From: Tenodera sinensis
Taxonomy: Eukaryota > Arthropoda > Insecta > Mantodea > Mantidae
Reading direction: 5' to 3'
DNA length: 64,000 nucleotides
Assembly: GCA_030765045.1 (NCBI GenBank)
Contig: CM060963.1
Location: forward strand, 119,603,735 to 119,667,734
The position numbers and the translations under genes were made by a program. Positions within the stretch are counted from its first letter, which is position 1. Every line of letters starts with the position of its first letter. This document shows positions 58,345 through 64,000 of this stretch, one piece after another. The notes below the pieces were generated by a model. That model ran no database searches. It had not been told where the DNA came from and saw nothing but the letters and a program-made list of their open reading frames with translations.

Positions 58345-59135
58345 AAAAAAAGTCTGATGTGTTGCAATCATATGGCTTTCCCCACTCTTGTACTAACTAT
58401 TCTTACAAACCCTTATTCCTCTATCTTCTCCATCCAGGTAAACATTTTCAGAAATTATCTTAGGGTTTATTTCGTTACAGGTGCAAGGGGAGTACAATAG
58501 GCTTTGAGCGATATTCAAATCTTTTAAAGCTGGTCGCTATATGAAGCCTTTGAAATTCCGTTCTCTTTGCAAGGGTAACAAATAAAAAATGAATAACGAC
58601 CTTCCATTTGACGAAACCTTAAGTATTACAAAAGTCATATAAATAACAAGGAATACCTACGAAATGGTTCACTCTACAAAAATGTGTTTGGACAAAGATT
58701 GTGTTTTTAGCAAGATCAACACTTTTTGTATAGTAAGATTTGGTCTATCGCTTACGGTTTACAAGTTATGCAAGTCACTCAGAGTAAACAAGACTACATA
58801 GGCTAGAGCTAGAAAATTCAAAATATGCATTACATTTGCCATAAAAATATCTCAAACATATGACTTTTTTTTCAAAATAAAGCAATTTTCAAGAAAATAA
58901 AAATTTTCGAAATATTTTCCACGTAAAGAGTAGTTTACGGGGGAGGAATTTTCTTCAAAATCTTCGTTTCGCATCCTTAACAGCTATCAAACTTAAATAC
59001 CTACTTTTTCTAAAAGTGTTTTTCCTTTTGGTTTCAGGGGGCCTCAGAACTTATATTTCCAGTGAAATCTCGACATCGAATTTTTGGGTGAAATACAATA
59101 CTTTCTCTACTTATACGTAGTACAGAAAATAAAAA
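58345..59135 (+). repeat. TCTGATG family copy P
   Basis: A-run, GTCTGATGTGTTGCAATC, ATGGCTTTCCCCACTCTTG, CTGGTCGCTATATGAAGCC, GAAATGGTTCACTCTAC, CATCCTTAACAGC, then a deletion across the microsatellite, GGGGGCCTCAGAAC, TCTCGACATCG, and the tail hairpin ACTTTCTCTACT, TATACGT, AGTACAGAAAAT, then AAAAA. Confidence 0.88.
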
Positions 59136-60984
59136 TGAAGCATACAAAACAAAGTATGTAAGAATAAACTAATGAAGCATAAATACATTTGAATGTTATT
59201 TCAAGGTTATTTAGTGTTCACAATATAGTGATGGCTTTTGACATTTCAGAGCAACGTGGCTGGAGTTAAGGAAGGAATCCTAATATGGAAATAATATTTA
59301 TTTTAACCCACAAATGCATTGCCTTGCAGATTTGCAAAGCGCACATTAAAAGGCCTTGTCTTAGAGTATATGAAATATTCTTTTGATATTTTCATCGTAT
59401 ATTGGCCTTTAACAATAAAATTAATATGTTTGTAGCTATATTAGAGCATAAATATGTTTATTTATTTCCATATTCTTTAAGGGATTGACAAGGACTTCCT
59501 ACCAAAAAAATGTAGTTGTTCTGTAATGCACGCAATTTATTTCGAAAACATTTGCTTTGTGACATCGGCCATTTCTACATATCCGTATTATTTGTTTGAA
59601 TGACTCAATATTTTACCATTTTTGAGTGGTGATCATTTAGAAATTTCTCGCGATCCTTTGAAAACAGTATAGAACTTCAATGTCACATATAACGACGTTT
59701 TTAAACATTTGACCAGCTTCTATGTTCATTTGAGGATGTTTTAACTAGGTTAAATTTCCTCGTCATAGCGCAACGGTTACAAAAGTCTCTGTTCACTTGT
59801 TTACAGTATGCCAGACGGTGGTTTTATTTGTACTGTGTCATCTAACAATGAAATAGAGTTTTGGTGGCACTGAACATTCGTATCTTGGAACTGCAGGCTT
59901 CAATGTGTGCACACGTAGTCATTGGGATGCTGAACAGGTAGCGGAGTCGCCTTCCAGTGCCCTCTAATTATACACCTTGTTGATCATCTTAGTTGTGTAG
60001 GCGACTTCCTGTACCGTTTGCTTTGATTTCCATTTGTCAGATTGTGTAGGTAAAACTTCAGATCGTGCTAATGAATATCCAATCCAGTGTTGGCCTAGGG
60101 ACACAACACATTGACCGATACGTTGGTTTTGAACCCACGAGCTATAGACTGCCGCCTGATATGTTTGAACATATGAACGCAGCTTATGATGATATAGCTG
60201 CAGAAAAGTTTAATCAGTACGCCATTTCAAAATTAAGTTGCCAATGTCAGTTAAATGTAGGCTTGTCTGTAAATTGGAGTAGAACATTCACAAGGAATAT
60301 AAGCATAGTTTCTCCACTGATACCTGTCGCGAAACGACCTTTGGACTGTTGAAATCAACTAAGGAAGGGGGTGTGTACCGCTGTGTTGCATAGTTACACG
60401 GCGAACGGTTCATGAATACCACGGATTCACGAGCACCTCTGTGTAAATGTACCTATACATAGCATTACATTTCTGGAGCATATGTCTTGTGCTGTCGATA
60501 ACTGTTGGTTACACTCTTCTACTCTTCCCCAACTCCAACATACTTCCTGCATTTGTAGTGTCCTGTTGGAACCCTAAAATTGATTTACAAAACATCTTGA
60601 TTATTCCATCTCCACTTATCCAGTCATTACTAACCCTCTAGAGTTCGATTCCATATACCTGTCTTAATTGCACAGGTGAGACAAATTCTTTCAACCCATT
60701 CAGCAGACATAGTGGGTGCTGAGTACAGACATTTTCTCACTGTTGCCAATGCTAGTTTTATCTTTAGTTCCTGCTATTTGACTTTGTTTCTTCCAATTTC
60801 CATCATAAAATAACTCCTAAATAATTAAATAATTTAACCACAAAAATTTGTACAGAAAACATTAATTGTTTAACCACAAGAACTGTCAGTAGCAAGAATG
60901 TTGATTTCAATCAAACTTAAATTGAAAATATTTTAGGAATACTTCAGTGCTTTGCAGAAATAGCTATTACACATTTCGTTTAGA
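59136..60984. other. unassigned interval
   Basis: About 1.85 kb. The open frame at 60065-60352 (95 residues) has no recognised domain and its upstream has no start context I can defend. No repeat family member recognised. Confidence 0.4.
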
Positions 60985-61547
60985 TAGAAAAGGAATAGCG
61001 ATAGTCAAATATTTCAGAACTGAACGCTATATACAAGCCCTAAAATTCCTAAATATGCACACTCTTTCCATACAATCACAGGAACAGTGGAATATCGACA
61101 CGACTTCAAAACTATGACAAAATATTGGATAATTCGAATCATTGATAACAGACCGTTCCAATATAGTTCATGCCAAAGAAGTAATTTGAAATTAACTGGA
61201 TGTTTTTAAAGGTACCTACATTTTTTGTGTAGTGCGTGTTCGTCTACCGCTAAAATTTACCAGCTATTCAAGATCATACAAATTTGTTCCTGAATAAGGT
61301 GGACTTTAGACGCTTTTCTCAGAAAATACAAGATATTTTATTTTTATGTAAATTCTTAAATATATGGCATTTAAAAAAATTACAGCCATTTTAAGAACTT
61401 CTAATATTTAAAAACAAAAAGTCCCATGTGCAGGTTAGTTTGGAGAGGGAGTATTTTCTTGAAAATCTTCACCTCATATCCATGGAAGATGTCAACTTAA
61501 ATACCAGGTCTGGTATTCGTTCTACTTTTAGATTCTTGGTTGTACTG

Positions 61548-61629
<82 letters not shown>

Positions 61630-61730
61630 AACTTTATTAAAATTTTTTTTCTTCAGGGGCCTCAAAACATGTGTGTATCTCCATGGAAACTTTAATGTAA
61701 AATAATAAAGGATAGAGGGTAGAGAAATTC
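60985..61730 (+). repeat. TCTGATG family copy Q (old, diverged)
   Basis: GCGATAGTCAAATATTTCAG, ATATGGCATTTAAAAA, CATTTTAAGAACTTC, CCATGGAAGATGTC, ACTTAAATACCAGG, TGTACTGTTCACACAC, then GGGGCCTCAAAACATGTG. Order matches the family but similarity is low. Head and hairpin are lost. Confidence 0.6.
61549..61625. repeat. (CA)n microsatellite in copy Q
   Basis: About 76 bp of pure CA at the family's fixed microsatellite place. Confidence 0.97.
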
Positions 61731-62059
61731 ATATGAATATTTTCCTTTATTTCAATCGCAACACTTAAACATTTAAAGGCTGCTGCCTCCGTATGTTGTA
61801 ACCTTGTAAGCTAAACGGTTTGAAATCATTTCTAGGTAAACATATATCTTGAGCTACATAACGCTACATACCTCCCTATGAACACTGTAATATTTGAGGG
61901 ATGTACCTATACAGATGTGCAAAAAGAAAGGTGGCTTTTTTTTCCACATAGCAATATACAAAAATGGGCCAATTTCTTGCACGTGAATTTATCGTGGGAT
62001 AGAGGAAGTGACGAAAGCATCTGATTTTTGCTGGTGCATCTTGTCCTAAAATTAAAATA

Positions 62060-62480
62060 GGAATATGAGAGATACGGAGAGGGTTCGGCACTGAAGCCTG
62101 GCTTAGGCGGCCAGATCCACACTAACGGTATGGATATTGACAGAGGTCTCTAACGTTTTCCAAGTTTGACGATACCTCGAACTCTTTAGGTCTTCCAGAG
62201 TCAATTCAGATGGGTCTCGACGCGTGGTCCAACGGTCCCAGATACCGGCCCATTTTCCACCCGAATCCCACGGACAACGAGGGACGTAAAGATTTCCTAT
62301 GCGCATAACATCCCTGCCAAGCTGCACCTAACGCCTTCCTGATACTTGCGACCCTGAAAGAACCAACGGGATGAAGGATGTATGAAATTATTAATGAAAC
62401 CAAGTGGAAGGTCAGGAAATTTGGGGGATGAAGGTAATTATCCGAATGCGAGCCTCACACTTTACCGTGGAGCTATCTCG
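62060..62480 (-). mobile_element. SINE1-related copy, head decayed
   Basis: Minus strand: CGAGATAGCTCCACGG, GTGTGAGGCTCGCATTCGG, then CCCCCAAATTTCCTGACC, CATACATCCTTCATCCCG, TTGGTTCTTTCAGGGTCG and CAAGTATCAGG, as in the head edge and linker of SINE1. The B box and GGTTTCCCCGGG block are deleted. The 3' half is not the one of SINE1 copies 1 and 2. Confidence 0.55.
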
Positions 62481-62931
62481 CTTGGTAAAATTAGCGTACG
62501 TCTTACCCATTAATCACCTTCAGAGTGACCCTTCTGGACTTATACAAAATCCCTTAAAATATAAATTCAATGTTCTGTATGTGTCTGCATTGAGGAAGAA
62601 CTTTCACGCGATGTTTCCTTAAGAGCTCAATATTATTTCTCTTTCCTCGGCAATATTGTTTTTATTCTTATTTTTTCATGTTTATTTCACGCCACTTTAT
62701 TTTTATTTTGCTTTTTGGACGCCAAGCTAATCTGGATCTCATATTTCTTCCTTAATGAAAAGATTAAAGCGCGAATTCATCAGTTAAAACATCTTATTAA
62801 AGAATCATCTCCACTGCCATTACACCTCAAGATATCTGTATAGTTTTACTTACTCTGCTACTTCAGATGTGTTACGTTCCCTAACGACTATGTTAAATTT
62901 ACATATTTTGCACTGACTTCTTAACAAAACT
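62481..62931. other. unassigned interval
   Basis: Nothing recognised. Confidence 0.45.
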
Positions 62932-63736
62932 TAGTACTTTCTCTACTGTGTAAGGATACTACTGTGTCCGTCTCAAAATTTACACGTCGAGATTTCACCG
63001 GAAATATAGGTTTTGAGACCCCTAAATCCAGAAAAGCAGTTTAGAGAAAAATCTGTGCGTATGTGTGTGTTTGTCTGTAAACGCAATACTGAAAAACGGA
63101 AAGTCGGTTAAAAACCAAATTGGTATTTAACTTTCACATCTTTCAGGGATGCGTCACGAAGATTTTGAAGAAATTTTTTTTACCCTAAACTAATCTTTAC
63201 ATGGAAAAGTTTTCGAACATTATTTTATCAAAAACGACTCAAACGATTTTGATTAAAATACCATAAACATATTTAAGACCTTTTTCGGGAAAATTAAATG
63301 TATATTTTGAATTTTCTAGCTCTAAGCTATGTGGTCCTCCTTACTCTTGATGAGTTTTGCATAACTGATAAACCGTAAGAGATATACCAAAAATGTAGAT
63401 ATCATTAAAATACACAAGTTATACCCAAATGCATTTTTGGAGGAGCCATTTCAGAGATATTCCTTGTTATTTGTGTGAGTTTTGCAATACTTAAATGGAA
63501 GGTCGTTATTCGTTGTTCTTTCTGTTTGGCCGTGCAAAGAGAACGGAATTGAAAGCTTTAAAAGATTTGACTATTGCTCAAAGCTTACTGCATTCCCATA
63601 TTCCGCTTGCACCTACAACAAAATCAGCAATTAGATCATTTCTGCAAATGTTTATCTGTACTAACATAAAGAAGGTAGGGGAATAAGAATATTAGTACCA
63701 GAGTAGAGAAAGTCATGTGAGTGCAGCACATCAGAT
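62932..63736 (-). repeat. TCTGATG family copy R
   Basis: ACTTTCTCTACT at 62936-62947, GTCGAGATTTCACCGGAAAT, GAGACCCCTAAATCC, GGTTAAAAACC, GATGCGTCACGAAGATTTTG, AGAGATATACC, CATTTCAGAGATATTCC, GCCGTGCAAAGAGAACGG, and the head CAGAGTAGAGAAAGTCATGTG with CACATCAGA at 63727-63735. The outer five T are not present at either end here. Confidence 0.88.
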
Positions 63737-64000
63737 GGTTCATTAATAAGGCCAGTCTCGATGTGCGGTTGCTCGACATGAAGCTCGACCTCAAATACAT
63801 AAGTAAAGAGATTTCAAATACTGCAAAACCTGGTGTTGCAAATAATGATGGACACCCTGCAGTGCTGCAATTCATTAGGATCTCGCTACGCCAACTACGT
63901 GTGCCACACTCGACTAGACATCGTTCAACTCCATTCTAATTAAAATAAATTAATTATAACCTCAACACTGTCTTCTGAATACATCAATTTATTATTGTAG
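63737..64000. other. unassigned sequence at the window edge
   Basis: Nothing recognised. An open frame continues to 63939 without a known motif. Confidence 0.4.

Overview
The window reads as intergenic or intronic DNA from a large, repeat-rich animal genome, most likely an insect or other arthropod. I infer this from the mix of Tc1/mariner relatives, I/Jockey-type and RTE-like non-LTR retrotransposons, several tRNA-derived SINEs, foldback MITEs and long dinucleotide tracts on an AT-rich background. I see no intact host gene, rRNA, functional tRNA or CRISPR array. Nearly every long open frame is explained by a microsatellite, by antisense of a transposon, or by a decayed transposon protein.

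The dominant component is one dispersed family, about 0.9 kb long, with 18 whole or partial copies that cover roughly a fifth of the window. I call it the TCTGATG family. Its head begins TCTGATGTGTTGCACTC, with ACTTTCTCTACT about 25 bp inside. Its tail ends in a hairpin whose arms are ACTTTCTCTACT and AGTAGAGAAAGT. Five A/T pairs lie outside each end, and a CA/TG microsatellite sits at a fixed internal place near the tail. These features resemble Helentron-derived non-autonomous elements (HINE/DINE-1 type), but I see no Rep/helicase and no CTRR end, so that class is an inference. In the strand column for this family, + means head on the left. Copies are named A to R in position order, with D0 for the copy that hosts copy D and G/H for the 55.4-57.7 kb pair (letter O and letter S are unused).

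Region by region: 0-7.4 kb holds an LTR-like dispersed unit, copies A, B, C and D (D nested in D0) and two MITEs. 7.4-17 kb is mostly unassigned, with a hAT relic, a LINE 3' end and a mariner-like element with inverted arms. 17-25 kb holds copy E, a long SINE, an I/Jockey-type LINE (zinc-knuckle gag and endonuclease, minus strand) and a second LTR-like unit. 26.3-27.8 kb is a full-length dead Tc1 element with TA target duplication. 29-33.5 kb has more family copies and four SINE-like units. 35.7-36.9 kb is a mariner-like element that is almost entirely palindromic. 37.4-49 kb has five more family copies (one split by a 0.7 kb insertion), two SINEs and tandem repeats. 50.3-54.3 kb is an RTE-like LINE pseudogene broken by a SINE and by a mariner-like element. 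55.4-57.7 kb is a head-to-head pair of family copies around a transposase fragment. Further copies and one SINE follow to the end.

No pathway or operon logic applies. What the window records is layered transposition: family copies inside family copies, a SINE and a DNA transposon inside a LINE, and microsatellites growing from sites inside the repeat.
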